From the NCBI GenBank assembly GCA_018806915.1, contig JAGKQI010000011.1:109040-173039 (forward strand): DNA of 64,000 nucleotides, read 5' to 3'. The stretch is from Phytophthora colocasiae. Lineage: Eukaryota; Oomycota; Peronosporomycetes; Peronosporales; Peronosporaceae. The notes below the pieces were generated by a model that saw nothing but the letters and a program-made list of their open reading frames with translations, had not been told where the DNA came from and searched no databases. Position numbers and translations under genes: made by a program. The stretch's first letter is position 1. Every line of letters begins with the position of its first letter. Below are positions 34,021 to 46,300 of the stretch, in pieces.

Positions 34021-34658
34021 CACCAGCCGACCATAAACTCGTCTCTCTCCACTCGAGCTTGCCATGCAGCATCACATGGGATCAATACGTACACCGGACT
34101 CTCTGTAGCCCGATGCCGTATCTCCACGAAGCATACGAAACGACTTGCAGGTTGGAGCACGGCCCCGGTGGCCGTACGGAATGATAGGGATCGTGTAGTA
34201 AGGTAAAGAACAATCTGTCCGAGGGCGTAGGCGCCCAGCTGCACTTCCACGTAATGGCGAGGGCCACTGTCTTCCTCGGCTACAAAGCACGTGTGAAAGC
34301 GCACGAACCGGTATAGCATCAACAGGGGACGCTCGATAATCTCGTCTCGTAGGTTCTCGTCTGGGCGAGTCAGGCGCGTGTAGGGAATAAGCACGTCGGT
34401 CTCAGCCAATCTGTTGAGCCCCGCCGGGCGCGGGGGGCATGTGTCGAATTCGCTCGGGTAGAAGATGAGCTCGCACATCCAGCCAGGTCTCCGAGAAGAG
34501 TCGTTCACGATGAAGTCGCACGCGGTATCCGGCGTGATACGGCGTGGCTCGCGTAGACGGACATAAATGGGCCCGTCCCATGAGCCGTCCGACAGCTCGT
34601 GGGGGCACTCCAGGCGTACGATAGCCTGACGCAGACTGTCTGCGCGCGACACCGACGC
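33849..34658 (-). CDS. hypothetical protein, convergent with bZIP2
   Basis: An open frame of about 267 codons reads leftward to the stop at 33849. I recognise no family. It is globular in composition, with WMCELIFYPSEF, ERPLLMLYRFVRFHTCF and YALGQIVLYL segments and a basic RARRFRSRW near the C-terminus. The first in-frame ATG is about 58 codons in; the longer start is a GTG, so the true 5' end or an upstream exon is uncertain. It overlaps the 3' end of bZIP2 by 172 bp on the opposite strand. A degraded copy is at about 59060-59912. Its 5' end faces ABCA1 across about 470 bp. Confidence 0.5.
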   Translation of the reverse strand, partial: ASVSRADSLRQAIVRLECPHELSDGSWDGPIYVRLREPRRITPDTACDFIVNDSSRRPGWMCELIFYPSEFDTCPPRPAGLNRLAETDVLIPYTRLTRPDENLRDEIIERPLLMLYRFVRFHTCFVAEEDSGPRHYVEVQLGAYALGQIVLYLTTRSLSFRTATGAVLQPASRFVCFVEIRHRATESPVYVLIPCDAAWQARVERDEFMVGWCHGVPINSRPNQRARRFRSRWKELAVPDIPEAELQKLLKDTIDSVFMARVGIDSWSP

Positions 34659-35128
34659 TGGGGGTTCATATTTTCGCGGGAGCCCGGCTCCTTTCTCCGT
34701 GGACTATGTGTCCAGGACTATGTGTCCTTCCTTGCGCTGGAACACTTGCTGTTCAGCCAGCGAAATCGCGAATGCCGTGAGTTTCGCCTTTCCTCGGAAA
34801 CATCCGGTTCGCTTCTCCGCCTAACCGGTTCACCGAACCGTGCACTTATAAAGCCACGTTAGGTCGACAAATCGTGTAGGAGTGTACGTGTAGATCGCTC
34901 TCGGGTTGTAATCTGGTCTACCACAATGCTTACACTCTGTATCAGTCTTCCACGCTTTCTTCCGCGACACTATACTGCACAGTATATCACGCCGCAAACG
35001 CCTTGACATCATTCGAAAGTCGCTTCGTTTATCCCTTCTCATTCTTCAATTTGACTCCCAGCGCACACTCTCCGACTGCAAACAACCGAAAACATTTCAA
35101 CCAAACAGCAGTAATTGACTTTGCGCCG
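34659..35128. other. divergent intergenic region before ABCA1
   Basis: About 470 bp without a gene. It holds an inverted repeat CGGTTC-ACC-GAACCG (34826-34840), a second CCGGTTC (34804-34810) and the initiator match listed separately. Confidence 0.6.
35037..35052 (+). promoter_or_regulatory. oomycete initiator (Inr) upstream of ABCA1
   Basis: TCTCATTCTTCAATTT matches 15 of 16 positions of the oomycete initiator consensus GCTCATTYYNCAWTTT, 76 bp upstream of the chosen ATG. Position and strand fit a transcription start. The degraded copy at 60294 keeps it exactly. Confidence 0.65.
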
Positions 35129-38100
35129 ATGACTCTCCAGGAGAAACTCATGAAAAACTCCAGCGAGAACCTGGCACAGCGTCGCACCTCGTGGACGTTC
35201 ATGCGGTCGCTGCTCTGGAAGAATTGGCTCATCAAGAACCGCCAGCCCATTGCCACTGCGTGTGAGATCCTCGCGCCAACTTTCATCATTCTGCTGCTTG
35301 GAGTGCTCAAACTACTTACAGAAACCGTGGATGTCCCACCTGGGTGGAGTGACGACGCTGATAATACTGCCGGCACCAGCTACAACCTATCAGGCCAAGA
35401 TATCGAGTGGGTGGACACTGATCTGCCCAAATTCGCACTGCACGAGTCCACTATGACTGGCCTCATGCTGAAGCTCGGACGTCAGTCGATCGACGATGGT
35501 CTGCGTCTGAATGAGTTGTCATCCTCCGATTTCGCAGTTTGCCAAATGGGGTGATGGATGAAGGACTGGTGAGCACGGACACGTCGTCGCCCTACAGTGT
35601 GCCGACTGAATGTGGTGGGAAGGTCGTTCCGTACAAGATCGGTATCGCTCCAGACAACGCCTTCACTCGCAACTACTTTGCTGGAGACCATGGAAATGTG
35701 GTACCCTCGTGTGGATCTGCTGAACTCGACCAGCTCTTCGCTGTCCATCCCGTCGTTCAAGGACAGCATCCAGTTCTTCGACTCGAACGACGCGTTGACA
35801 GACTACGTCAAGAGTGACAACTATGGAGACAATTTTGAGAACCCGAAGATCTACGGTGCGATCGTGTTCGACTCGATCCCGAGTGGAGACGATATTGGAA
35901 CGTTCGCACCCATTGAGTACTCACTGCGTCTGAACGCGACCAAAGGCGAAAAAAGAAATTCCGTGGGTCGCGTCCCCACCACGGACAGATCTCTTGTGGA
36001 CCTGGATTCCTTCCAGAAGAACATTGTGACGGACTATTACTCAGCGTACACCGTCATGGGTTTCATGACGCTGCAGACGCTCGTCACTCGCTTCGTAACC
36101 TGCATGCCCGAATGGAGTTCTTCCAACCAATCGACCACCGGGATTTGCCAGAGTCCTCAAACCACGGCCGTGCCGTCACCCGAGCTCGACAGTACGTTGC
36201 TGAATTCCTTAAGCGAAGATGGGCTTGTCCAGGAAGCACTGAGCGCGCTTAGTCTATCTAATAGCACGGATTCTCAAGTGTGTTCGCTGCCCTGTCCACG
36301 GACACCAAGGAAGCCCTGCTGACCCCTCTACGCCAAGCTCCACAGCCGATGCTGGGCGCAACTGTCGCCCCCTTCCCAGTCGACAACTACACCAGCTCAC
36401 CGTTCTACGAGAACGTCAATACGGTCTTCTCACTCACGTTCATCATGGCGTATCTCTTCACGGTCTCGCGTATTCTCGTCGTGCTCATTCAAGAAAAAGA
36501 GCTGCGTCAACGAGAATTCATGAAGATTCTTGGTGTGACCGAGAAGACCATTGTCTTAACGTGGTACGTGACGTACGCAGTGATCATGTTTGTCGGTGCT
36601 GTAGTTCAAACGCTCGCGTGTCTGGCTGGGCTCTTCCCCAACAGTTCGCTGATCGTCACGTTTATCTTCTTCTTCCTGTTTGGCTTGAGCGTGGTGGCAA
36701 TGGCATTCTTGATCAGTACCTTGTTCAGTAAGGCGCGTGTGGGTGCGTTCGTGGGTATGGTGGCTTTCTTCGCCATGTATGCAATTTCCCAAGGCTTTAC
36801 AACTGGCACTACGGAAAGTGCTAAGCGTATGGGTTCCATTTTGTCTCCAGTTGCTCTTTGTCTTGGTGTCGCGGTGTTCGCAAATGCTGAAGAAACTGGT
36901 GAAGGCGTCCAAGTCTCGACTATGGACACTCTTAGCGATAACTACCGCATCACCACAGCGTTGATCATGTTTGTCGTTGACACAGTATTGTACACGGTTC
37001 TCGGTCTCTACTTCGAGAAGGTCATGCCGAAAGAATACGGTACCTCGTTGAAATGGTACTTCCCGGTGTCGCCATCATACTGGCGAAGCCGCAAGCAGTG
37101 CCAGGTGACTATCGAGACGTCGCCTGATGTCGACAGCATTGCCCTAGACTTTAACCAGAACTTTGAGACTGTCACTGCTGATCAGCGCGAACAGGAGCGC
37201 AACGGTGAGGCACTTACGGTCAAGCGTCTACGCAAGGTTTTCCAGGTCCCCGGTGGAGAAAAGATCGCTGTTAAAGGTCTTGATGTCACGATGTACAAGG
37301 ACCAGATCACTTGTCTGCTGGGCCACAATGGCGCCGGTAAGACCACGTTGATCTCCATGCTCACCGGTATGACTGCACCTTCCAGTGGTAACGCCACGTA
37401 CAGGGGCATGTCGATCAACGAGGACATGGATGAGATGCGCCAGTCGCTCGGTATCTGTTTCCAGCACGACGTTCTCTTCCCTGAGTTGACGGTCCAGGAG
37501 CACCTCCAGTTCTTCGGACAGATCAAGGGATACGCGAATGAAGAGCTGCAGGCTGTGGTGGACAAACAGATCCGTGAGGTTGGTTTGACGGAGAAGCGCA
37601 ACTCGAAGCCCAATGACTTGTCTGGTGGTATGAAGCGTAAGTTGTCAGTGGCCATTTCACTTCTGGGTGACAGCTCCCTGGTGTTCCTGGATGAACCGAC
37701 TTCTGGTATGGACCCGTACAGTCGACGCAGTACGTGGGAGATCCTGCTGAACAACCGTAACGATCGTGTGATGGTGTTGACGACGCATTTCATGGACGAA
37801 GCTGACATTCTTGGTGATCGTATTGCCATCATGGCTGAAGGAGAGATGCGGTGCTGTGGATCATCTCTTTTCCTGAAGAACCGCTTCGGTGCAGGCTACA
37901 ACTTGACTCTGGTGAAGGACGACGCTAAGTGTGACGATGATGCCGTGGCTGCCTTCATCACTTCGTATGTTCAGTCCGCAAAGCTGTTGAGCAATGTCGG
38001 AAGTGAAATTGCGTTCCAGTTGCCTCTGCACAGCTCGTCCCGTTTCGCCACGATGTTCGCTGAGATGGATCGTCAGTTGAACTCCCTTGGACTCCTGTCG

Positions 38101-41100
38101 TACGGCGTCTCTGTTACGACTCTGGAGGAGGTGTTCATCAAGGTAGCAGAGCTGGGTGACGAGAACAACCAGCACACGCTTGGTAACGCTGTCCGAACGA
38201 ATACATCGGAGTCTGGCGGGAACTACCAGGCTTGCGACGAGTTGGTGTTGACCGAACCCGTACTGTACACCCACCTGCGTGCACTGCTGCTGAAGCGTTT
38301 CCGGTACGCCAGACGCGATAAGAAGGCTCTCATTTACGTTGCAGCTCTCCCCGTTCTGCTAATTGCTACCGGCCTAGGGATCTTGAAGTCTACCATGGCG
38401 ATCAGCGATGACCCATTGAAAACTTTAACGACCGACGCGTTCTCAGGCAGTGAGACCCCGACCCCGTACTTCTGCCAGGCTGGTGCTGGACTTGGTGACT
38501 GGTGCAACGACGTGATGGCTTCGTCGTACTTCACAGGTGCTACGTCCGAAGGAGTCTCGCTTCCCGAACCAGCGTTCGACACCAATTCACCCACTCTTTT
38601 CGGTGTGACCTACACAGACCCAGCTATCAACGCAAGTGGAGCTACGGGTTACACTCTTGCACTGGGTCAACAGCTTTACGAACGTGGATATGGCAAGGGA
38701 GCCGACTTGGTGGAGGGCCAGTACGGCAGCTACTTGGTGTATGGCGACAGCAACCAGAACGTTTTCGGCTACAACGTCTTCGCCAACACAACGGCGTCGC
38801 ACTCGTCCGCGATCTTCAAGGCGTTAATGGATCAAGCCCTGTACCGCTTCTTCGCCAACAGTTCGGCAGCTTCGACGATTGACTTGAAGGTGAACAACTA
38901 CCCGCTGCCCTACACAGCAGCAGCAAAGTCGGTCTTCAGCTCCAACACTTCGTTTGTTGCTGCGCTGTTCATTTGTATCGCGTTCACCTTCCTTCCAGCC
39001 TCCATCGTGGTTTTCCTGGTGAAGGAGAAGCAAGTGGAGCACAACTCCAAACATCAGCAGTTGGTCTCTGGTGTCTCGCTGCCTGCTTTCTGGCTGGCCA
39101 ACTACATGTGGGACTTCGCCATGTACATGTTCCCGTGCGTCAGTGCGCTGATTCTGATCAACGTGTTCAAGATTTCGGCACTGACAGGTCAAGACTGCGA
39201 CAGCTGCACGTCCGCCACGTTCCCGGCGGTGATTCTTCTGTTCCTGCTTTTCGGTCTGGCGATCTGTCCGTTCACGTACTGCCTGTCGTTCCTGTTCAAG
39301 GAGCACGCGTCGGCACAGACGTACACGATCGTGTTCAACTTTGTGATTGGAGTCATTCTCATGATCACGTCGTTCATTCTGGATATGGTCGATTCGACGT
39401 CGGATGTCAACTCGGTCCTGAAGTTCCTCTGGCGGTTCTCCCCACTGTTCGACCTTGGCAACGGGCTCATGAGCATGGTGACCAATGATGTTGACAGCGT
39501 CCAGTACAGCGAAGACGGCACCACCAGTCCCTTCAGTGGTGATGTTATGGGCTTCGAACTGCTCTATCTTGCGCTCATGGCCATCACTTTCTCGGGTTTG
39601 ACCTTGTACATTGACTACTCCAAGACTTTCGCTCGAACCAAAGACGACGTTCACGATCACGCTGAAGAGAGTCTCGAGGTGGATGAGGACGTGCAAAACG
39701 AGGCCGACCGTGTTGCCCGAGGTGAGGCTGACGGCGATGCCGTGAAACTGGTGGGGCTTCGTAAAGTCTACCCGGGCGGCAAGATTGCAGTGCGCAACCT
39801 CTCCTTTGGCTTGAAACGTGGTGAGTGCTTTGGCTTCCTCGGTATCAATGGTGCTGGTAAGACGACGACCATGAAGATGCTGACAGGCGACGTCCCACCG
39901 AGCCACGGTACTGCTACGCTTGGAGGTTTCGACATCCTGTCGCAGCAGATTGAGGTGCGCCGTCAGATCGGATACTGCCCGCAGTTCGATGCCCTGTTCG
40001 ATTTGCTCACTGTGCGTGAGCACCTGGAACTCTTCGGTGCTATCAAGGGTATCCCGACGGATTCTTTGGAACGCGTGGTCATGGACAAGATCCAGCAGTT
40101 GAATCTCGCTGATTTCGAGCACAAGTTGGCTGGCAGTCTCAGTGGTGGCAACAAACGCAAGTTGTCGGTGGCTATTGCTATGATCGGCAACCCGGCCATC
40201 ATCTTCCTGGATGAACCGTCCACCGGTATGGACCCTGTGTCTCGTCGATTCATGTGGGATGTCATCGCTGATATCTCCACGCGTGGTAAGGAGTCGACAA
40301 TTGTCTTGACCACACACAGTATGGAGGAGTGTGAAGCGCTGTGTTCGCGTGTCGGTATCATGGTCGGCGGTCGTCTCCGTTGTCTGGGAAGTGTGCAGCA
40401 CCTCAAGTCTCGCTTTGGTGACGGTCTGGTGCTCGATGTCAAGCTGGACATGCCTAGTGCTGACGAGCTGGAGTATTTGGTTCAACACATCTTTGGCAAC
40501 GTCAGTGAGTTCGTGACTCCTGTTGAATTGGAAGACAAGTGTCGTGCATTCGGCAACGCTCAACTGGCTGAACGTGTGACATCGTCCCACCCGACCGGCT
40601 ACAGTCTTGCAGCCGCCATGGAACGCGACGTTTTTAGCGGTCAACGCCGAAAGCGCTCAGGGCGAGCTCTGCATCAGCCCCGCATACCGGGCGTGTACCC
40701 GGCGGCTCCGGCTGCCGTCCTCGCGATCTATACTTTGACTGTATAAGCTTCCTAGTGTTTCCATGCAGTAGATCACAGTCCGGCTATCTGGTTATGCATT
40801 TGGTAGAGCTGCTCAGCAGGTCCACATGGTCGGAGTCTCTGGGTCTCCTTCCTGTCTCTTCAGTTCCTCATCTTGCCGGGTAGCTACAGCACGATGCGGT
40901 CCATTCAGATCCAGTAGCTGGATCCTCAGTTACTGACTAATCCGTAGATTTCGTCATCCAATGTGCAGGATAGTCCTCCGCGTACTCTCAGGCTCATCAC
41001 TTTCGCTCCTTCACGAATTTCCACAAACGTTGCAGCACTTTTCTTTCTCGTTCCTTGATCGGCAGGGGTCTGTCGTTGTCTTGGGCACGTGCTCATCTCT

Positions 41101-42184
41101 TCCTTCGATTCCATCTTGAGGTGTTAAAATTAGTCTTTCATTGTCGACACGTCACCTTGGGGCTACGGGCTTCTTGTCGTGTTCTTGTCCGTGCGTCGAT
41201 GTGTCTTGTCTTCTCCTATCGCCTAGACAGTCGAGTATTGTAGCGGGAAGACTGTCTGTCGGGTACCTTGCACGCATCCTTCACCTTCGGCTGGGTCGGA
41301 GTCCGTGACGTTTGTTATCTTCTTCACGTCGGTAGATGGTCGGGGTAAATTCCATATGCCGGGTTCTCATACACGTGTGTGCCATCGCAATTTGGTTTTG
41401 TAGTGGGGTCTAGGTAGCGAGCGCTGCGGCGGTCCGCTCGGGCTTCCTATGTTTGTTACTTCTGTCGAAGTTCATGTTGTTCATGTCACGTGCCTGTGCA
41501 CGACTGTGACGGCACTTCCGGAAAGACTGTTTGCTTTCCGATGATCCACCTTGTGGTAGGTGCTCTCTTCGTCTTCTCATCTTCACCTTCTTCTCATATT
41601 TGTACCTACAATCCGGTACACTCGTCGCCCGTTGGGAACCGTCGCTAAGCCTTCTTGGTCGAATCATGCTGTTAGCTTCGCGCTGTCACTGCATCAGGCT
41701 CGTTCTTTGTTCCTGATGTGCTGCACGGGCCGGCCTTGTAAAATGTTGCTGTACTGGTGCTTGTTTTCTTGCTGCGACTCATGCTGCACGACACCCGCGT
41801 AGCTACGCGGGTGGCCGAGGGGCCCGCCAAGTTCCCCCCCTCGGGGAACGCGACGGATTCATCCGCGCCGAAGCTTTCTGCTCCTGGTGCGTGGAGGAGA
41901 CGCGCTTCGACGACTTGAACGACTACCTGGAGCGGTCTTTCGGTGCTGGACGAGTGCAGGTGATGGAACGCCAGAACGACTTCGCTCGCTTCAAGGTGCT
42001 GAGTCCCAACAACCAGGTGAAGCTGTCCAAGATGTTCGCGCTGGTGGAGGACGTCAAGACCAAGATGCACATTCGCGAGTACAGCGTTTCGCAGACGACG
42101 CTGGAGCAGATCTTCAACTCGTTCGCCAGTCAGCAGGAGGAGGAGCAGGGAGCCGTTCGTGGAGTCTTTCAAGAAAAGAAGTAA
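35129..42184 (+). pseudogene. ABCA-type full transporter ABCA1, frame-broken and interrupted by an insertion
   Basis: ABCA-family proteins are full-length ABC transporters that move lipids across membranes. Order: TM1 (WTFMRSLLWKNWL), a large extracytoplasmic loop, five to six TM helices (36420-37010), NBD1 with Walker A GHNGAGKTT (about 37320) and LSGGMKRK/LDEPTSGMDP (about 37620-37710), TM (38335), a second loop, TM helices (38950-39610), NBD2 with GINGAGKTTT (about 39845) and LSGGNKRK/LDEPSTGMDP (about 40140-40230). Single-base breaks occur near 35550, 35682 (an extra G; the copy at 60970 lacks it) and 36283; 36280-40746 is otherwise open. At 40630 a 1214 bp insertion replaces the last 110 residues with 39 foreign ones and a stop. 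The original C-terminus resumes at 41845 and ends at 42184. ABCA2 next door is a paralogue. Confidence 0.88.
40631..41844 (-). mobile_element. 1.2 kb insertion in ABCA1 with 11 bp target duplication, non-LTR-like
   Basis: The 1214 bp segment is flanked by GGAACGCGACG at 40620-40630 and 41845-41855. Removing it with one copy restores the ABCA1 reading frame across the join. Its left end is TTTTT, that is a short A-tail if read leftward, and there are no inverted terminal repeats. This suggests a non-LTR retroelement or a non-autonomous relative inserted antisense. The opposite end is packed with hairpins: a perfect 22 bp palindrome at 41792-41813 and a CCGAGGGG/CCCCTCGG stem at 41815-41844 that ends exactly at the target duplication. 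Read leftward it has two small basic frames (about 36 and 85 codons) that match nothing I know. Confidence 0.75.
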
Positions 42185-43279
42185 ACCCTTGCATCAGTAA
42201 AAATACAAAACTTTCCACAAGTTTAAACCAACTATGTTCGTTCTAGCTACCGTACCTTGCTGTTGTCGACAGAGTTATTGATCACTGTGATCGAGGCACT
42301 TAGTACTTTGAAGTGTACTTGTAGTGTATACCCACCGTACTCAAACCACTTCAAGAGCAATTCGAAGTATCATAAACGTGCCTTTGACTTGACATTTAAA
42401 CTGTGTCCCGCAAAATTGTGGGGCACTTCCAACAACACGAACACGGCAATGACCAGCTTCTTCGAGCGGGAACAACAACATTTCTGGCGTCAAAGTTCGA
42501 AACTTGTGCGTCGATATGCTTCCTGAACTGTTTTTCATCACACTCATAGACATACTGCGTAGGCGGTATTCGCCGGAAGTGTAGCTTTGCTTAAACGGAA
42601 TGATGGTTGCTACGGAATTTGCGCTGGGAGTCAGCCCATTTCTTTGAACCTCATTACATGTACTTAGTGTAACATCCGTACTGTTCAAGCGGTTGGTAGA
42701 ATTATCAGTTTTCGTTGTCTTGAAAAGCACGAAAACAAATTCTTGTTTTTAAAAGAAATACTGCCTGAGAGAATTTGGCCCTAGACTTGTATCTCCTTCG
42801 CTTGTGCAGCCTGAAAGCACTTAACCGAGGTGCTAATAGCGTACGTGCCGTTTAATGAACTCTGGCCAAGAGAAGAGAGGAACGTAGAGAATGAGAGATA
42901 ACCCGACGAATGCGGATATTATGCGCGATAACATACTATATGGTGTGCTTGTGAAGAATTGATTCCAGCACTGACCGATGCTTTCCCCAATAGCCTATTG
43001 CCAATAGGACATTAGCATTCTACATGTACTAGAATATCAATTAGATGCACATCATCACTCATGACTCCTGTCAGAGCATGGTGGTGTTGAACAGCCCTGT
43101 CATCCGGACAAGTGTGTCTCCCAACGTCACAGATTACCACTTGATTGTGTTCACGCGGATTACCCGATAAAAATCCACATCACCTCAAACCCTCTTTTAT
43201 GTCCATCCATACTCAAACGCAGTCAACGCCAATGATAATCATTTCGTGCACAGTGATTGCCATTGTCGACTGGCACTAT
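42185..43279. other. intergenic region between ABCA1 and ABCA2
   Basis: About 1.1 kb, AT-richer than its neighbours. Open frames at 42257-42526 (+) and 42730-42341 (-) overlap each other and show no recognisable domain or codon signal, so neither is called. Confidence 0.5.
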
Positions 43280-43295
43280 ACTCATTCCGCAATTT
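43280..43295 (+). promoter_or_regulatory. oomycete initiator (Inr) upstream of ABCA2
   Basis: ACTCATTCCGCAATTT matches 15 of 16 positions of GCTCATTYYNCAWTTT. It lies 85 bp before the ABCA2 ATG, in the same relative place as in ABCA1. Confidence 0.65.
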
Positions 43296-43380
43296 GACAT
43301 CTGCACCACCACACTGAAGCAGCCACACACCAACCATTTCGACTGTTCCCGACGTTAACGCAGTCAAATCGCATTGCGAT

Positions 43381-46300
43381 ATGGCACCAGACAAAGGTAA
43401 AGCCAATGTGGCTAAACTCTCCGAACGCCGTACGGCTTGGACGTTCATCCGCGCTTTGCTATGGAAGAACTGGCTGATCAAGCGTCGTCACCCAGTAGCC
43501 ACCGCCTGTGAGGTTATGGTGCCTATCCTGTTCATCATCTTACTGGGAATTCTCAAGAGCACAACAACAACCGTCGCAGTCCCGTCCGGTTGGAGTGACA
43601 CCTCGTCGTCCACGGGTGACGCAGCACTTGGAACCAGCTACAACCTCTTCCAACCAACAGGCCAAACCATCGAGTGGGTAAGTGCCGACCTACCTAAGTT
43701 CGCCCTACATGAATCCTCCATGACCGGGCTACTGCTGAAGCTCGGAGTGCAGTCGGTGGACGACGCCATTCGTCTCGAGGAGTTGTCAACAGCTGACCAG
43801 GCGACGTGTGCGACGGGAGTCATTGTCAATGGACTAATGGAGACAGACACGTCATCTCCTTACCGTGTTCCGACCGAATGTGCGAACAAAGTTTCCCCGT
43901 ACAAGATCGCTATTGCTCCAGACAACGCCTTCACTCGCGACTACTTCGCTTCTGTGATGGAAATGTGGTACCCCCGTGTGGATCTGATGAACTCGAGCGA
44001 GTCGCTGACAGTCCCGTCGTTCAGCCAGAGCGTCATGTTCTTCGATACGAACGACGCTTTGACGGAATACGTGAAGAGTGACGACTACGGCAAAGGAATC
44101 GAGAACCCGCGTATCTACGCTGGCATCGTCTTCGACTCGGTACCGCTTGGAGACAAGATTGGATCATTTGAATCCATTGAGTACTCGTTGCGACTCAATT
44201 CAACTGATGGTGACTCAGTCGGTCGGGTCCCAGGAACAAGCAGCTCAGTGCTGGACACGGACCCGTTCCAGACGGACATCAATGTCGATTACTACTCGCG
44301 CTACACAGTGACGGGCTTCATGACGCTACAGACGCTTGTCACTCGCTTTGTGTCGTGTATGCCGGAGTGGAACTCAGCCAACCAGTCGACTAGTGGAGTG
44401 TGTCAACAATCGCAGACCACCGCTCTCGCGTCGTCCATCCTGGACAACATTCTGCTGGACACGTTGAACGACGACGCTTTCATCCAGGAAGTCCTCAACA
44501 CAGGCTTCGTGTCTGGAGAGAAATCCTTTTCCAGTATTTTGAGCAACATGGCGGACGATACGAAAGAGCTACTGCTCACACCACTGCGGCAAGCTCCTCA
44601 ACCGTTCATGGGTGCTACTGTGGCCCCGTTCCCCGTCAACAGCTTTGACAGTTCATCGTTTTACGATACCATCTCGAACGTGTTCCCCGTCATCTTCGCG
44701 CTGTCGTACCTGTTCACGATATCCCGTATCCTGGTCGTGTTTATCCAAGAGAAGGAGCTCCGGTTGCGTGAATTCATGAAGATCCTCGGCGTCACCGAGA
44801 AGACCATTATTATCACATGGTACATGACGTACACTGCCATTCTCTTTGTCGGAGCGGTGGTGCAAGCAGTGGCGGGTCTCGCCGGCCTCTTCCCAAAGAC
44901 ATCGGTGATCCTAACGTTCTTCTTCTTCTGGCTCTTCGGCATGAGCGTCCTCGCTCTTGCGTACTTGATCAGTACCATCTTCAACAGGGCTCGCGTCGGG
45001 TCTTTCGTAGGCATGATCGTCTTCTTTTTCATGCACTCAATGTCCCAAGGGTTCACTACCGGGACGGCCGAGGGTGCCAAGACAATCGGATGTCTTTTGT
45101 CTCCGGTGGGTCTCTCGCTCGGTGTTCAGGTTCTGGCTGACGCAGAAACGACCGGTGCCGGCGTGACGTTTGCGAATGTGAGCGCTCTGAGCAACAACTT
45201 CCGCTTCAGTACAGCGCTGTGGATGTTCGCGTTCGACACAGTGCTGTACACACTCATTGGCCTGTACCTCGACAAGATCATGCCGAAGGAATACGGCACG
45301 ACGCTCAGGTGGTACTTCCCGGTGTCGCCGTCGTACTGGAGAAGCCGCCGTCAACGCGCGGTCACCGTTCAAACGCAAGACGCGTTGCTGGACAACGTTA
45401 CGTTGGATGTTAACCCGAATATCGAGCGAGTAAACGCTGAACTTCGAGAACAGGAACGTCAAGGCGAAGCACTCACGGTGCAACGACTTCGCAAGGTTTT
45501 CAACATTCCCGGTGGAGAAAAGGTGGCTGTCCAGGGGCTCAACCTTACCATGTACAAGGACCAGATTACTTGTCTACTAGGCCACAATGGCGCCGGCAAG
45601 ACCACGTTGATCTCAATGCTCACAGGAATGACCGCACCTTCCAGCGGTAACGCGACTTACAGAGGTATGTCTGTGAACGAGGACATGGATGATCTACGGC
45701 AGTCGCTCGGCATCTGTTTCCAGCATGACGTGTTGTTCCCGGATCTCTCAGTCGAGGAACACTTGCTATTCTTCGGACAGATCAAGGGGTACGCGGACCA
45801 AGAACTGTTTTCCGTGGCGGATAAGCAGATCCGTGAGGTCGGTTTGACGGAGAAGCGCAACTCGAAACCCAATGATTTGTCTGGTGGTATGAAGCGTAAG
45901 TTGTCGGTGGCTGTTTCTCTCTTGGGTGATAGCTCCCTGGTGTTCCTAGATGAGCCGACTTCCGGTATGGACCCGTACAGCCGACGTAGTACGTGGGAGA
46001 TCCTGCTGAACAACCGTAATGACCGTGTGATGGTGTTGACGACCCATTTCATGGACGAAGCTGACATTCTTGGTGACCGTATTGCCATCATGGCTGAAGG
46101 AGAACTGCGATGTTGTGGATCATCTCTCTTCCTGAAGAACCGCTTCGGTGCAGGCTACAACTTGACTTTGGTGAAAGACGATGGAAAATGCGACGACAAG
46201 GCTGTTTCGGCCTTCATCACTTCGTACGTGCCATCAGCACAGCTGTTGAGCAATGTCGGAAGTGAGATCGCGTTCCAGTTGCCTCTACACAGCTCATCCA

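Noticed and set aside
38824..40644. 606-codon open frame antisense to ABCA1
   Set aside because: It is a codon-bias shadow of the strongly coding plus strand (low-complexity H, R, E, T and Q composition, no domain). A matching antisense frame is found over other well-coded stretches of the ABCA genes.
40740..41870. The 1.2 kb insert in ABCA1 as an intron
   Set aside because: An 11 bp duplication flanks it, its edges are not GT-AG, and introns elsewhere in the window are 60-100 bp.
42257..42730. Overlapping frames on both strands between ABCA1 and ABCA2 (89 and 129 codons)
   Set aside because: They overlap each other, lack domains and lie in AT-rich intergenic sequence.
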